Shown here piece after piece: positions 40,653-49,689 of a DNA stretch of 64,000 nt (positions are counted from its first letter, which is position 1; every line of letters starts with the position of its first letter). The notes beneath the pieces were generated by a model. The model ran no database searches and was not told the origin of the DNA. It saw only the letters and a program-made list of their open reading frames with translations. The DNA lies in contig NZ_JAQWXX010000040.1 in NCBI RefSeq assembly GCF_029254265.1, positions 1-64,000 on the forward strand, in the 5' to 3' direction. The position numbers were made by a program, and so were the translations under genes. The stretch is from Algoriphagus sp. Lineage in GTDB: Bacteria; Bacteroidota; Bacteroidia; Cytophagales; Cyclobacteriaceae.

Positions 40653-42590
40653 ATGGGAATCAGTAAGCTTACCACGGATAAGGTTAAAGAACGCATGGAC
40701 ATCGCAGAGGTGGTCGGTGACTATGTTCCTTTGAAAAAGAAAGGCCAAAACCTTTGGGCTTGTTGTCCATTTCATGGTGAAAAAACACCTTCTTTCTCGC
40801 TTTCCCCGGCCAAGCAGATTTATAAATGTTTCGGTTGTGGTAAAGCTGGTGACCCGATTCAATTTATAATGGATATCGAGGGGGTCGGGTTTCAGGAAGC
40901 GATCCGACACCTTGCCGAAAAGTATGGGATCGAGGTTGAGGAAGATCAAGATCGTACTCCAGAACAAGATCAGGCCCAAAATGAGCGGGAAAGTCTTTTT
41001 ATTGCTTTAGGTTTTGCAAGAGATTTTTTTGTTAAGAATCTGCAATCTGATGAAGGAAGATCCATCGGACTGAGTTATTTCAAAGAGCGGGGCTTTACAC
41101 CTTCTATTATCGAGAAATTCGACTTAGGATATGCTCTTGATGGATGGGATAATATGTTGAAGGCTGCAAAGTCAGCAGGTTTTCAAGAAGATATCCTTCT
41201 CAAAGCTGGCTTGGTTTTACAAAAGGAAGGAGATCCATCGAGGATTTATGATCGATTTCGAAACCGGGTAATTTTCACGATTCACAATATCAGCGGAAAG
41301 CCGATAGGCTTTGGTGCAAGGATTCTTACGAAAGACAAAAATCAACCCAAATATATCAACTCCCCTGAAACTCCAGTCTATCACAAAAGTGATGTGCTTT
41401 ATGGGATGTTTCAGGCAAAAAAAGCAATTCGGGACAAGGACAACTGCTTTTTGGTAGAAGGCTATACGGATGTGGTATCCATGCATCTTTCCGGTATAGA
41501 GAATGTGGTAGCCTCCTCTGGAACCTCTCTTACCGACGGACAGATTAAATTGATCAAGCGATTTACCAATCAAGTGACAGTTCTTTATGATGGAGACTCT
41601 GCCGGGATTAAAGCTTCGTTGAGAGGAATTGATTTGCTTTTGGAAGGAGGGCTTAATGTAAAAGCAGTGGTTTTTCCAGATGGAGAAGATCCAGACAGTT
41701 ACTCTAGGAAGGTTGGTTCTGAAGCATTTCAAGCTTATTTGGCCTCAAATAGTCGTGATTTTATAGGTTTTAAAATTGGACTCTATCAGGAAGAATATGC
41801 CAAAGACCCTATTCGCAAAGCAGAGGTAATCAGAGAAGTGGTATTAAGCATTGGAAAAATACCTGATCCGATTATTCGATCGGTTTATGCTAAAGAAGCT
41901 TCTAATTTATTGGAAATTGAGGAAGAGATTATTCATGCAGAATTGAATAAATCTATTCTAAAAACGCAAAAAGATTTTTACAATAAGCAGAAGCAGGAAA
42001 TTGAGGCAGAGGAAGCTATTCAAGAAATTCTTCCTACAGAAATTGAAACTTCTTTTGAAGAGATTCTTCGAATTCAAGAAAGAGAAATGGTTCGGATATT
42101 GGTGAATTATGGAACCCAAAAGCTGTCCGAGCAAGAAATTTCCTTATCAAGTTACCTTTTGTCTGAAACAGAAGATTTAGAATTCAGTACTCCGGTTTAT
42201 GCTCGTTTGTTGAAACTGTACAGATATGCTTTGGTAAAAGGACTAATTCCCACAGTGGAGTATTTTATTGGTCTAGGAGATCAAGAGATCCAAAAAGAAG
42301 TGATTGATTTGGTTACTATGCGCCACGAAGTATCCGTTCACTGGGCCGACAAGCATCAAATAATCATTAATAAGGAGTCGGATGATTTATCATTGACAGG
42401 GTACAAAACTATATTAAGGCTCAAGCGGAAAATGGTTCAGAAGATGATGGAAGAGGCAAAGCTGAAACTGAAAAACGCAGAAATGGAAAAATTGCCTGAC
42501 CAACAAATTATTGGTTTTCAGGAGCTTTATTTTGAATTGAAAAAAGTCCAATTGGAGATAGATAGAGAGCTGGGAATTGTGATTGGTTGA
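40653..42590 (+). CDS. dnaG: DNA primase
   Basis: A 645-residue replication primase that makes RNA primers on the lagging strand with the DnaB helicase. The N-terminal CHC2 zinc-binding domain carries C38, H41, C59 and C62 (CCPFHGEKTPSF...CFGCG). The catalytic core includes NRVIFTIHNISGKPIGFGARIL (about 204-225) and the TOPRIM domain, with VEGYTDVVSMH (about 268-278) and LYDGDSAGIKASLRGIDLLLEG (about 310-331). A C-terminal helical DnaB-interaction domain follows (about 440-645), rich in K/E helices. The length is normal. The divergent neighbour is mrp; the downstream gene is ribBA with an 86-bp gap. Confidence 0.97.
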   Translation: MGISKLTTDKVKERMDIAEVVGDYVPLKKKGQNLWACCPFHGEKTPSFSLSPAKQIYKCFGCGKAGDPIQFIMDIEGVGFQEAIRHLAEKYGIEVEEDQDRTPEQDQAQNERESLFIALGFARDFFVKNLQSDEGRSIGLSYFKERGFTPSIIEKFDLGYALDGWDNMLKAAKSAGFQEDILLKAGLVLQKEGDPSRIYDRFRNRVIFTIHNISGKPIGFGARILTKDKNQPKYINSPETPVYHKSDVLYGMFQAKKAIRDKDNCFLVEGYTDVVSMHLSGIENVVASSGTSLTDGQIKLIKRFTNQVTVLYDGDSAGIKASLRGIDLLLEGGLNVKAVVFPDGEDPDSYSRKVGSEAFQAYLASNSRDFIGFKIGLYQEEYAKDPIRKAEVIREVVLSIGKIPDPIIRSVYAKEASNLLEIEEEIIHAELNKSILKTQKDFYNKQKQEIEAEEAIQEILPTEIETSFEEILRIQEREMVRILVNYGTQKLSEQEISLSSYLLSETEDLEFSTPVYARLLKLYRYALVKGLIPTVEYFIGLGDQEIQKEVIDLVTMRHEVSVHWADKHQIIINKESDDLSLTGYKTILRLKRKMVQKMMEEAKLKLKNAEMEKLPDQQIIGFQELYFELKKVQLEIDRELGIVIG

Positions 42591-42676
42591 AACCAAACTT
42601 TATTTGGTGTAATCCTGTTTTAAACTGAAAGCGTGTAAATTTGCACCTCCAATTAGAAAATGTAAACCCAAGTTTT

Positions 42677-43888
42677 GTGGAAAATATAATTCTTGATCCG
42701 ATTGAAGATGCAATCGAAGCGATCAAAAAAGGAGAAGTAATCATTGTAGTAGATGATGAGGATCGTGAAAATGAGGGTGATTTTGTATGCGCTGCAGAAT
42801 CTATTACTCCTGAGATCGTCAATTTCATGGCAACTCATGGGAGAGGTTTGATCTGTGCACCATTGATAGAAGACCGCTGCGAACAGCTTGGTCTGGAGTT
42901 GATGGTAGGAAGTAATACAGCAGCATTTGAGACGCCATTTACCGTTTCTGTTGATCTTGTGGGACATGGTTGTACAACTGGTATTTCAGCATCTGACCGT
43001 GCTAAGACAATCAAAGCTTTGGTTGATGATTCAATTCATCCTTCTGAATTAGGTAAGCCCGGACATATCTTCCCATTGAAAGCAAAAAGAGGAGGAGTTC
43101 TTCGAAGAGCAGGCCATACCGAAGCGGCAATAGATTTAGCTAGATTAGCTGGCTTTTCTCCTGCAGGAGTATTGGTAGAGATCATGAATGAAGATGGATC
43201 TATGGCTAGACTTCCGGATTTAGTGCATGTCGCAAAGAAGTTCAACCTGAAACTTATCTCTATTAAAGATTTGATCGCATATCGATTAAAAAATGAATCG
43301 TTGATCAAACGAGAGATAGGAGTCGAGTTACCTACAACATATGGTGATTTTGATTTGATTGCGTTTCGTCAGACCAATACCGAAGAGATTCACATGGCCT
43401 TGATCAAAGGCACATGGACAGAAGAAGAGCCGATTATGGTTCGTGTTCATTCGTCTTGTGCTACAGGAGATATTTTTGGGTCTTGTCGTTGTGATTGTGG
43501 CCCCCAACTTCACAATGCCATGAAGATGGTAGAGGAAGAAGGAAAAGGAGTGATTTTATATATGAATCAGGAGGGAAGAGGAATAGGCTTGATTAATAAA
43601 TTGAAAGCTTACAAACTTCAGGAGCAAGGAATGGATACGGTACAAGCTAATTTGGCTTTAGGTCTTCCAATGGATAGTAGAGATTATGGAGTAGGAGCTC
43701 AGATATTACGTGACTTGGGCGTTTCCAAGATTCGTTTGATCTCAAATAATCCAAAGAAAAGAGTTGGACTTCTTGGATATGGTTTGGAGATCGTAGAGCA
43801 GCTTCCAATCGAAATAGTTCCAAATCCTCATAATGAGCGATATCTTCAAACAAAAAGAGATAAAATGGGGCATAATATTTTAAAGTAG
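42677..43888 (+). CDS. ribBA: Bifunctional 3,4-dihydroxy-2-butanone-4-phosphate synthase / GTP cyclohydrolase II
   Basis: About 403 residues. No ATG exists near the N-terminus; GTG 42677 ([21 protein letters not shown]) fits the family start best, and TTG 42641 is the alternative. The RibB half (about 1-205) has [16 protein letters not shown] (acidic Mg site), RGLICAPL, and [13 protein letters not shown]. The RibA half (about 206-403) has [21 protein letters not shown] with the zinc cysteines, and [16 protein letters not shown]. It catalyses the two entry steps of riboflavin synthesis, from ribulose 5-phosphate and GTP. No FMN riboswitch is evident upstream; a short GTGTAAATTTGCAC near-palindrome precedes the start. 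Confidence 0.96.
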   Translation: MENIILDPIEDAIEAIKKGEVIIVVDDEDRENEGDFVCAAESITPEIVNFMATHGRGLICAPLIEDRCEQLGLELMVGSNTAAFETPFTVSVDLVGHGCTTGISASDRAKTIKALVDDSIHPSELGKPGHIFPLKAKRGGVLRRAGHTEAAIDLARLAGFSPAGVLVEIMNEDGSMARLPDLVHVAKKFNLKLISIKDLIAYRLKNESLIKREIGVELPTTYGDFDLIAFRQTNTEEIHMALIKGTWTEEEPIMVRVHSSCATGDIFGSCRCDCGPQLHNAMKMVEEEGKGVILYMNQEGRGIGLINKLKAYKLQEQGMDTVQANLALGLPMDSRDYGVGAQILRDLGVSKIRLISNNPKKRVGLLGYGLEIVEQLPIEIVPNPHNERYLQTKRDKMGHNILK

Positions 43889-43968
43889 AATGCTGTTTTA
43901 TTGACCAAAGTCAAAGATTTCTAAATGCATTCAATAAACTGCTTTAATATAATTACGTAGAACAGGGA

Positions 43969-44622
43969 ATGATGAAAAGTACGATAGTCAAAATTTGGAT
44001 ATTAGCCTTTCTCCTAGTGTTAGGAGCAGGAGCGGTATCTGCGCAAAATCAATTTCCTTCGCAAATTTTCCACAAGGGAAATATTTATGGCACGGATGGA
44101 CAAGTATATTCTGGCTTGGTAAAGTACGATTTAGTAAATAACCTTGTCCAGCTTCAGAACGAAACCATCACTACCTTCACCGCCTCCAATGTCTCATATT
44201 TTGAGATTTTTGACGAGGTATTCGGAGGACTTCGAAAGTTTTACTCTTTGCCCTATGCACTTAATGGAGATTATGAGACACCTATTTTCTTTGAGGTCCT
44301 TACCGAAGGGGAAAATGTAGCACTACTTTGTAGAGAATATATTGCAACCGATTCTCGAAATATGGGTGCAATGAATACCATGGGCATGAATCCTTTTTGG
44401 GGTCCACCGACTATGATTGGATATCGATTGGCGTTCAATTATTACTTTTTCAAAAATGGATCTATAGATCGATATAGCCTCAAGAAAAAAGACCTCTTTG
44501 ATATGCTCACCGGTCATGATGAAGAAATTAGTCTTTTTATGCGAAAAAACCGATTAGAACACGATAAGCGAGGAGATTTACTCCGCATCACAGCTTATTA
44601 CAATGAACTCAACAAAAACTAA
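43969..44622 (+). CDS. Secreted hypothetical protein coupled to surE
   Basis: 217 residues with a signal peptide (LAFLLVLGAGAVSA-Q, cleavage near residue 25); the second ATG at 43972 is an equally possible start. I do not recognise the domain. The mature part is beta-rich at first (HKGNIYGTDGQVYSGLVKYDLVNNLVQLQN), then has a short Met/Gly/Pro-rich loop MGAMNTMGMNPFWGPP (about 125-140) and a charged helical tail. The layout resembles envelope proteins that sense or display a C-terminal helix, but this is only inference. It overlaps surE by one base (TAATG), so they are cotranscribed. Confidence 0.7.
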   Translation: MMKSTIVKIWILAFLLVLGAGAVSAQNQFPSQIFHKGNIYGTDGQVYSGLVKYDLVNNLVQLQNETITTFTASNVSYFEIFDEVFGGLRKFYSLPYALNGDYETPIFFEVLTEGENVALLCREYIATDSRNMGAMNTMGMNPFWGPPTMIGYRLAFNYYFFKNGSIDRYSLKKKDLFDMLTGHDEEISLFMRKNRLEHDKRGDLLRITAYYNELNKN

Positions 44623-45407
44623 TGTCAAAGCCACTAATTCTCGTCTCTAATGACGATGGAATCACTTCTAAAGGAATAAGAGTTTTAGTCTCTGTAATGA
44701 AAAAACTTGGTGAGGTGGTGGTGGTAGCGCCTGATAGCCCTCAATCTGGGATGGGGCATGCGATCACCATTGGGGAGACTCTAAGACTTGTGGAGGAGGA
44801 TATTTTTAAAGATGTACAAGCTTATAAATCCAGTGGCACTCCTGCTGACTGTGTCAAATTGGCCAAACACCATGTTTTAAAGAACAGGACTCCTGATCTA
44901 GTAGTAAGCGGAATCAACCATGGGTCAAATACTTCAATCTCGGTCTTATACTCAGGTACAATGTCGGCAGCTATCGAGGGTGCTTTGGAGGGATATCCTT
45001 CTATTGGATTTAGCCTTTGCGATTATTCTTCCAAAGCGGATTTTTCACATGTGGAAGAATGGGTAGAAAAAATAGCAAGACAAGTCCTTGAAAATGGAAT
45101 CCCAAAAGGGATAGCGCTGAATGTTAACTTTCCACCGAAACAAAATCAAACTATTCAAGGAATTAAAGTTGTGCGGCAGGCAGACGCCAAATGGCAAGAG
45201 GAGTTTTCCGAACGTTTTGATCCTACAGGGAGAAAGTATTATTGGATGGCTGGAAATTTTGTCAACTTTGACAAAGGGGAAGATAATGATGAATGGGCTA
45301 TTGCAAATAATTTTATCTCTATTGTGCCCTGTCAATATGATCTTACAGCGCATCACGCAATTTCCCAAATGAATAAAGACTGGAATTGGGATGAATTAAA
45401 AGTTTAG
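44622..45407 (+). CDS. surE: 5'/3'-nucleotidase SurE
   Basis: A 261-residue cytoplasmic acid phosphatase that removes phosphate from 5'- and 3'-nucleoside monophosphates and short polyphosphates. Metal-binding Asp-Asp lie in ILVSNDDGITSKGIR (about 5-19); PDSPQSGMGHAIT follows near 38-50; and the Asn-containing metal site GINHGSNTSISVLYSGTMSAAIEG spans about 95-118. The C-terminal swapped arm includes PCQYDLTAHHAI. Length is typical. It starts within the stop of the secreted protein gene upstream and is followed by a spacer before the histidine kinase gene. Confidence 0.96.
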   Translation: MSKPLILVSNDDGITSKGIRVLVSVMKKLGEVVVVAPDSPQSGMGHAITIGETLRLVEEDIFKDVQAYKSSGTPADCVKLAKHHVLKNRTPDLVVSGINHGSNTSISVLYSGTMSAAIEGALEGYPSIGFSLCDYSSKADFSHVEEWVEKIARQVLENGIPKGIALNVNFPPKQNQTIQGIKVVRQADAKWQEEFSERFDPTGRKYYWMAGNFVNFDKGEDNDEWAIANNFISIVPCQYDLTAHHAISQMNKDWNWDELKV

Positions 45408-45504
45408 ACTTTAGCATACTCCAATTTATTTCCTTACAATTTTCTGTACTTAAAAGTAGAGATAGGTGTCGAATATTATTATTTTGCGATCCAATTGAAA
45501 TTTA

Positions 45505-47397
45505 TTGCCCTTGTTTAAATTAACCTGTTTTTCGGTCTTCCTTTTTTTTATTTATTCGACCCACGCTTATTCTCAAGATCTCGATACTGATAGCCTTAAG
45601 GCAGTTCTTTCAGAATCTGAAGGTAATTCAAGAATAAACACTCTTAATGAACTTGGAACTAATCTCAGAGAGATTTCTCAGGAAGAGGCTATGTCTTATT
45701 CTATAGAGGCTGAGCAACTGTCCAAAGAATTGAAGAATAAATCTGGGGAAGCTAAAGCAAAAGAAAATATTGCATGGATCTACTATCGTCAAGGGCAATG
45801 GCAGAAGAGTTTCAGCTATTCTGAAAAAGCCTACGAGTTAGCTCTTCAAGCCTCAGACTACGGAGAGGCTGCAAGGATATTAAATAATTTGGGAGCGTTA
45901 TATTATGAGCAACAAAACTTTTCCATGGCTATCGTTCAGTTCAAGGAAGCTTATCGAATCTCCAAATCCACGGATGACCTTTACACTCAAATTCGAAGTT
46001 TAAATAATGTGGGATATAATTTCATCCAATTAGGAGAATTAGATTCTGCTCTTTACTATGCCAACAAGTCCATTGAAACTAATAGAAATGCTGGGTCACC
46101 TTATTTAACAGCTTTTACATTTCGAATTATTGGGGATGTTAATTTGGCTAAAGCTGAACTTGATCTAGCGGAAGCTGCTTTTCGAAAATCACTCGATTAT
46201 GCAGAAATACAAGGCATTTTAACATTAAAAGCTAGTCTCTTACATCGGTTGGGTAATACTTTATTACAGAAAGGAAATCTTGTAGAAGCTGAAGAGTTTT
46301 TAAAACGGGGAATCAAATTATCTTCAGAAAACTCTTTTTTAGACGAACTAACTAAATCCCATAAGTATCTCGCAAAAGTTTATGAGGCAGAAGGAAAAAT
46401 TGCAGCTGCTTTTGAGGAGCAGTCGAAATATTTGAGTTTGAATGATTCTCTACTAGGTCAAACAAACAAAGATCGATTGGCTTTGCTTCAGGGGATGTTT
46501 CAGGATAATCTAAAAAAATCAGAATTAGAATTACTTCAGGCTCAAAATGAAAATCAAGCAAATCGACTCCAATTTATTAATAGGATTGTTTGGGTGATTA
46601 GTATTGCAGGGGTTCTGATATTGATGTTGAGTATTTGGCTGGTTCGGTTAAATAAAAAGAAAAGAGAACAAAATATTGATCTGGAACAAAAATCTAAAGA
46701 GCTCGAGAAAATCAATCAAGCAAAAAATAAACTCTTTTCAATTCTAGGACATGACCTAAGAAGTCCAATAGGTCAGGTAAAAAACTGTGTTGATTTGCTT
46801 CTAGCCGGAGAACTTGAAAAGGAAGAGTTCGAGGAATTGATCGGGAATATTAAGAAGGATGTGGATACAGTTTATCTCACTTTAAATAATACACTAAAGT
46901 GGTCCTTGACTCAAATGGAAGGGTTCAAATTGAATAAAAGAGAGATTAAATATTCAGATACTGTAAGTTCTATATTGGCATTGATCAAGCCTCAATTGGA
47001 AGAAAAGTTGATTCAAATTCAAAGTGACTTTCAAAATGAATTGCCTATCATGGCAGATCCTGATTTGATCGAAGTGGCAATTCGGAATATAATTACCAAT
47101 GCCGTAAAGTTTTCCAAGCCGGGAGATAATTTAATTATAAAATCTTTAGGATATGGGGAAAGTGTAAAGCTCTGTATCACAGATCATGGAGTGGGGATGA
47201 CTAAAGATCAAATCAATCAAATTCTCTCTGAACGTATTACTATTTCGGACTCAAAACCAGGCACATTATCTGAACAAGGATCCGGACTTGGACTTCAGAT
47301 CTGTAAAGAGTTCGTTAAAATGAATGGGGGAGATCTTAGCATAGAAAGTACACCCAATCAAGGCACCACAGTTTGCATAGTGTTATCTAAGGCCTAA
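45505..47397 (+). CDS. TPR-containing sensor histidine kinase (orphan)
   Basis: About 630 residues. No ATG precedes the signal peptide, so TTG 45505 or TTG 45511 must start it (LFKLTCFSVFLFFIYSTHAYSQ). The periplasmic part is about six tetratricopeptide repeats (about 55-320, e.g. AARILNNLGALYYEQQNFSMAIVQF). A coiled coil and one membrane helix (about 357-377) follow. The cytoplasmic HisKA domain has its phospho-acceptor in FSILGHDLRSPIG (His about 415), and the HATPase domain (about 515-628) has NIITNAVKFS, DHGVGM and GSGLGLQICKEFV. No response regulator is adjacent. It ends with a 4-base overlap with the convergent gene. Confidence 0.92.
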   Translation: MPLFKLTCFSVFLFFIYSTHAYSQDLDTDSLKAVLSESEGNSRINTLNELGTNLREISQEEAMSYSIEAEQLSKELKNKSGEAKAKENIAWIYYRQGQWQKSFSYSEKAYELALQASDYGEAARILNNLGALYYEQQNFSMAIVQFKEAYRISKSTDDLYTQIRSLNNVGYNFIQLGELDSALYYANKSIETNRNAGSPYLTAFTFRIIGDVNLAKAELDLAEAAFRKSLDYAEIQGILTLKASLLHRLGNTLLQKGNLVEAEEFLKRGIKLSSENSFLDELTKSHKYLAKVYEAEGKIAAAFEEQSKYLSLNDSLLGQTNKDRLALLQGMFQDNLKKSELELLQAQNENQANRLQFINRIVWVISIAGVLILMLSIWLVRLNKKKREQNIDLEQKSKELEKINQAKNKLFSILGHDLRSPIGQVKNCVDLLLAGELEKEEFEELIGNIKKDVDTVYLTLNNTLKWSLTQMEGFKLNKREIKYSDTVSSILALIKPQLEEKLIQIQSDFQNELPIMADPDLIEVAIRNIITNAVKFSKPGDNLIIKSLGYGESVKLCITDHGVGMTKDQINQILSERITISDSKPGTLSEQGSGLGLQICKEFVKMNGGDLSIESTPNQGTTVCIVLSKA

Positions 47398-48266
47398 TTC
47401 TCTACAGTCAGTCTATCCATTATAAGAAAATCTTCTGGCTTTTGAATTGACTTTAGAATCCCAAGTTCGACCATTTTCTCCATAGAGCTGTTCAGTTCTT
47501 TTCTTGAAATGACTGGCTTTGTTGCCCAATCGGTTTCAGCAAACCAGAATTCAAGATCTTTCTCATTTAATCCATAGGCTTGAGAAATCTCTGAAATTGT
47601 ACTCTTAGTGCTTTTTAATTTTGAAGCTTCTGAATACACCAAATCTCTAAGCTGAAAGATAACCTCACCAAATTCTTTCAATGCAGCATTTGTGGCGACG
47701 ACTACGAAGCAAGCCCAAGGGCTAGGAACCTCTCCGATAAGTTTCATTTCTCCAGAATCTACCCAAGGTTTGGTAGTGAACTTCTCCCAAAGAAATATCT
47801 CGGGATGAGTCGGGTTCATGTGTTCAAGTGCACCAGGAAGATTGCCCACTATTTTGAACTCTAAATCTTGAGTCTTCCAGTTTTCTCTTTGTGCCAAGAC
47901 AAAAGCCATAAGGTAAGAGCCAGACCCCAGTCTTGAGATTAAAAAATCATGTTTTTTCAACTCATGTACAGAGTTTTCGATTGATCCTCCTGGAATATGA
48001 ATTCCCCAAATTAAGGGTGAGTTCACATGAAAACCAATCATTTTTGAAGGGTTCCCCACTTCAAAATCCTTGAGAAAGCTCTCCGTTAAAACAATCGCTA
48101 GTTCGGTTTCATTTTCCCGCAAAGCTTGATTCATCTGACCAGACCCCCGGGATTCATCAATCCATTCCAGTTTAATTCCCTCGGAAAGAAAAGGTTGGCG
48201 AGCTATTACTTTTTTCCAAGGGTAATTGAAATGTTCTGGTACTCCAGTGATTCGAAGTGTTTTCAT
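47394..48266 (-). CDS. Periplasmic-binding-protein-like protein (Ca3427-like), no signal peptide
   Basis: A 290-residue protein with a type 2 periplasmic-binding fold: MKTLRITGVPEHFNYPW opens strand 1, QALRENETELAIVLTESFL (about 48-66) is the first ligand-side segment, and SPLIWGIHIPGGS (about 84-96) and LGSGSYLMAFVLAQ (about 115-128) follow, with IVGNLPGALEHMNPTHPEIFLWEKF after that. It lacks a signal peptide, so it is probably cytoplasmic. Related proteins are known from fungi (Ca3427) and bacteria and may bind thiamine-like or sulfonate-like ligands; no transporter is adjacent. The last third is helical (KLKSTKSTISEISQAYGLNEKDLE). Its function is unknown. Confidence 0.7.
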   Translation of the reverse strand: MKTLRITGVPEHFNYPWKKVIARQPFLSEGIKLEWIDESRGSGQMNQALRENETELAIVLTESFLKDFEVGNPSKMIGFHVNSPLIWGIHIPGGSIENSVHELKKHDFLISRLGSGSYLMAFVLAQRENWKTQDLEFKIVGNLPGALEHMNPTHPEIFLWEKFTTKPWVDSGEMKLIGEVPSPWACFVVVATNAALKEFGEVIFQLRDLVYSEASKLKSTKSTISEISQAYGLNEKDLEFWFAETDWATKPVISRKELNSSMEKMVELGILKSIQKPEDFLIMDRLTVEN

Positions 48267-48283
48267 GTCAGTTTATTTTCCTA

Positions 48284-48320
48284 AAAATAAGAAAGCCGAT
48301 CCCAAATAGAACCGGCTTTC
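48284..48320 (-). terminator. Rho-independent terminator
   Basis: On the minus strand, GAAAGCCGGT pairs with ATCGGCTTTC (one G-U) with a 10-nt loop, followed by TTATTTTT. It ends the GH31-MFS operon before the binding-protein-like gene. Confidence 0.85.
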
Positions 48321-48339
48321 CAATATTTTATAGGATTGG

Positions 48340-49662
48340 TTAGTCGTGTGTGACTTTGCGATCAGTGATCATCAGGTTGCTTAATCCAGCCAATATGAGA
48401 AGTAACCCAGCCAATAGCATTGTATTGATCACAGCCTCACCGAAAATTAATTTATATAGAAAGTTAACCCCCCCAAGTGCTGCAACTATTTGGGGTATCA
48501 CAATAAACATATTGAATATACCCATGTAAACTCCCATCTTTTTGGGTTCTACAGAACTGGAGAGCATGGCATATGGCATGGAAAGAATGCTGGCCCAAGC
48601 TATTCCAACTAGAGAAAAGCAAATATGGAGCATCCATGGTTCGGAAATAAAATAGATTAAAATGAAACCACAACCTCCTGCTATTAAACTCACCAAATGG
48701 ACAAGCCTTCTGTTTATCTTGATTTTGCTGGCCACATAGGCCAAAATCAAGGCATAAAACATGGAAACTAACCCATAAGTACCCAAATAATTCCCCACGC
48801 TATCGGCTGCATCATTATAAGCTGCAGAACTTGTATCTGTCGCTCCAAAAATATGCTCAGTAATTGCAGGCGTAGCGAAACTCCACATGGTAAAGAATGC
48901 AAACCAGGAGAAAAACTGAACTAGGCCTAACTGCTTCATAACCTTAGGCATGGAAGCAATATTTTGAGTGATCTCTTTGAAGCCAGAGAATGCACCTTTA
49001 TTTGCAGCTTTTTCCCTTTCAAACTCATCCATATCCTCTGGAGGATATTCTTCTGTGGTAAAAATGGTATAAACAATAGAGGTGAAGAGTACAAAAGCTC
49101 CTATCGCAAAAGCATATTTCACTGAATCAGGAACCACACCTTCAGGAGCAGTATTCGGAACGCCCAATTGGGTCATCATCCAAGGAAGATTTGAGGCGAT
49201 CCAAGTCCCTATTCCTATTACAAGTGTTTGTACTACGAATCCATAAGATCGTTGAGAATCAGGAAGCTTATCTGCTACCAATGCTCGGAAAGGCTCCATA
49301 CTGATATTGATTGATGCATCCAATATCCAAAGTGATCCTGCCGCCATCCACAATGCAGAGGAATATGGTGCAAAAAACAAGGCAATAGTGCTTAGTACTG
49401 CTCCGATAAAAAAGAAGGGTTTTCTTCTTCCAAACTTTGGATGCCATGTGCGATCGCTTAAATAACCGACTATGGGCTGTACCAATAAGCCTGTCAGTGG
49501 AGCTGCAATCCAAAGAAATGGAATGGCATCTTTATCTGCACCAAGTGTTTGGAAGATTCGAGACATGAATCCTCCTTGTAATGCAAATCCGAACTGAATT
49601 CCTAGAAATCCAAAACTCATATTCCAGATTTGCCAGAAACTTAAATTCTTCTTTTGGGTCAT
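48340..49662 (-). CDS. MFS sugar transporter (SLC45 / maltose-type)
   Basis: A 440-residue inner-membrane transporter with 12 predicted helices. The loop 2-3 signature QPIVGYLSDRTWHPKFGRRKPFFFIG (about 57-82) is that of the SLC45-like sugar/proton symporters, which in Bacteroidota serve maltose and malto-oligosaccharides. Charged loops (EREKAANKGAFSGFK, about 210-225) divide the two halves. It is 27 bp downstream of the GH31 alpha-glucosidase and cotranscribed with it, which fits uptake of maltodextrin through the inner membrane followed by internal cleavage. A terminator follows immediately. LacI control is inferred from the sites upstream of the operon. Confidence 0.92.
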   Translation of the reverse strand: MTQKKNLSFWQIWNMSFGFLGIQFGFALQGGFMSRIFQTLGADKDAIPFLWIAAPLTGLLVQPIVGYLSDRTWHPKFGRRKPFFFIGAVLSTIALFFAPYSSALWMAAGSLWILDASINISMEPFRALVADKLPDSQRSYGFVVQTLVIGIGTWIASNLPWMMTQLGVPNTAPEGVVPDSVKYAFAIGAFVLFTSIVYTIFTTEEYPPEDMDEFEREKAANKGAFSGFKEITQNIASMPKVMKQLGLVQFFSWFAFFTMWSFATPAITEHIFGATDTSSAAYNDAADSVGNYLGTYGLVSMFYALILAYVASKIKINRRLVHLVSLIAGGCGFILIYFISEPWMLHICFSLVGIAWASILSMPYAMLSSSVEPKKMGVYMGIFNMFIVIPQIVAALGGVNFLYKLIFGEAVINTMLLAGLLLILAGLSNLMITDRKVTHD

Positions 49663-49689
49663 TTTGGGGCTGCTTAGGGTTATTTGAAC

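Noticed and set aside
41217..41732. 171-codon minus-strand frame within dnaG
   Set aside because: Opposite-strand shadow of the conserved primase core; no promoter or family match.
42590..42676. FMN riboswitch upstream of ribBA
   Set aside because: Only 86 bases are available and the conserved RFN helices are not seen; just a small near-palindrome.
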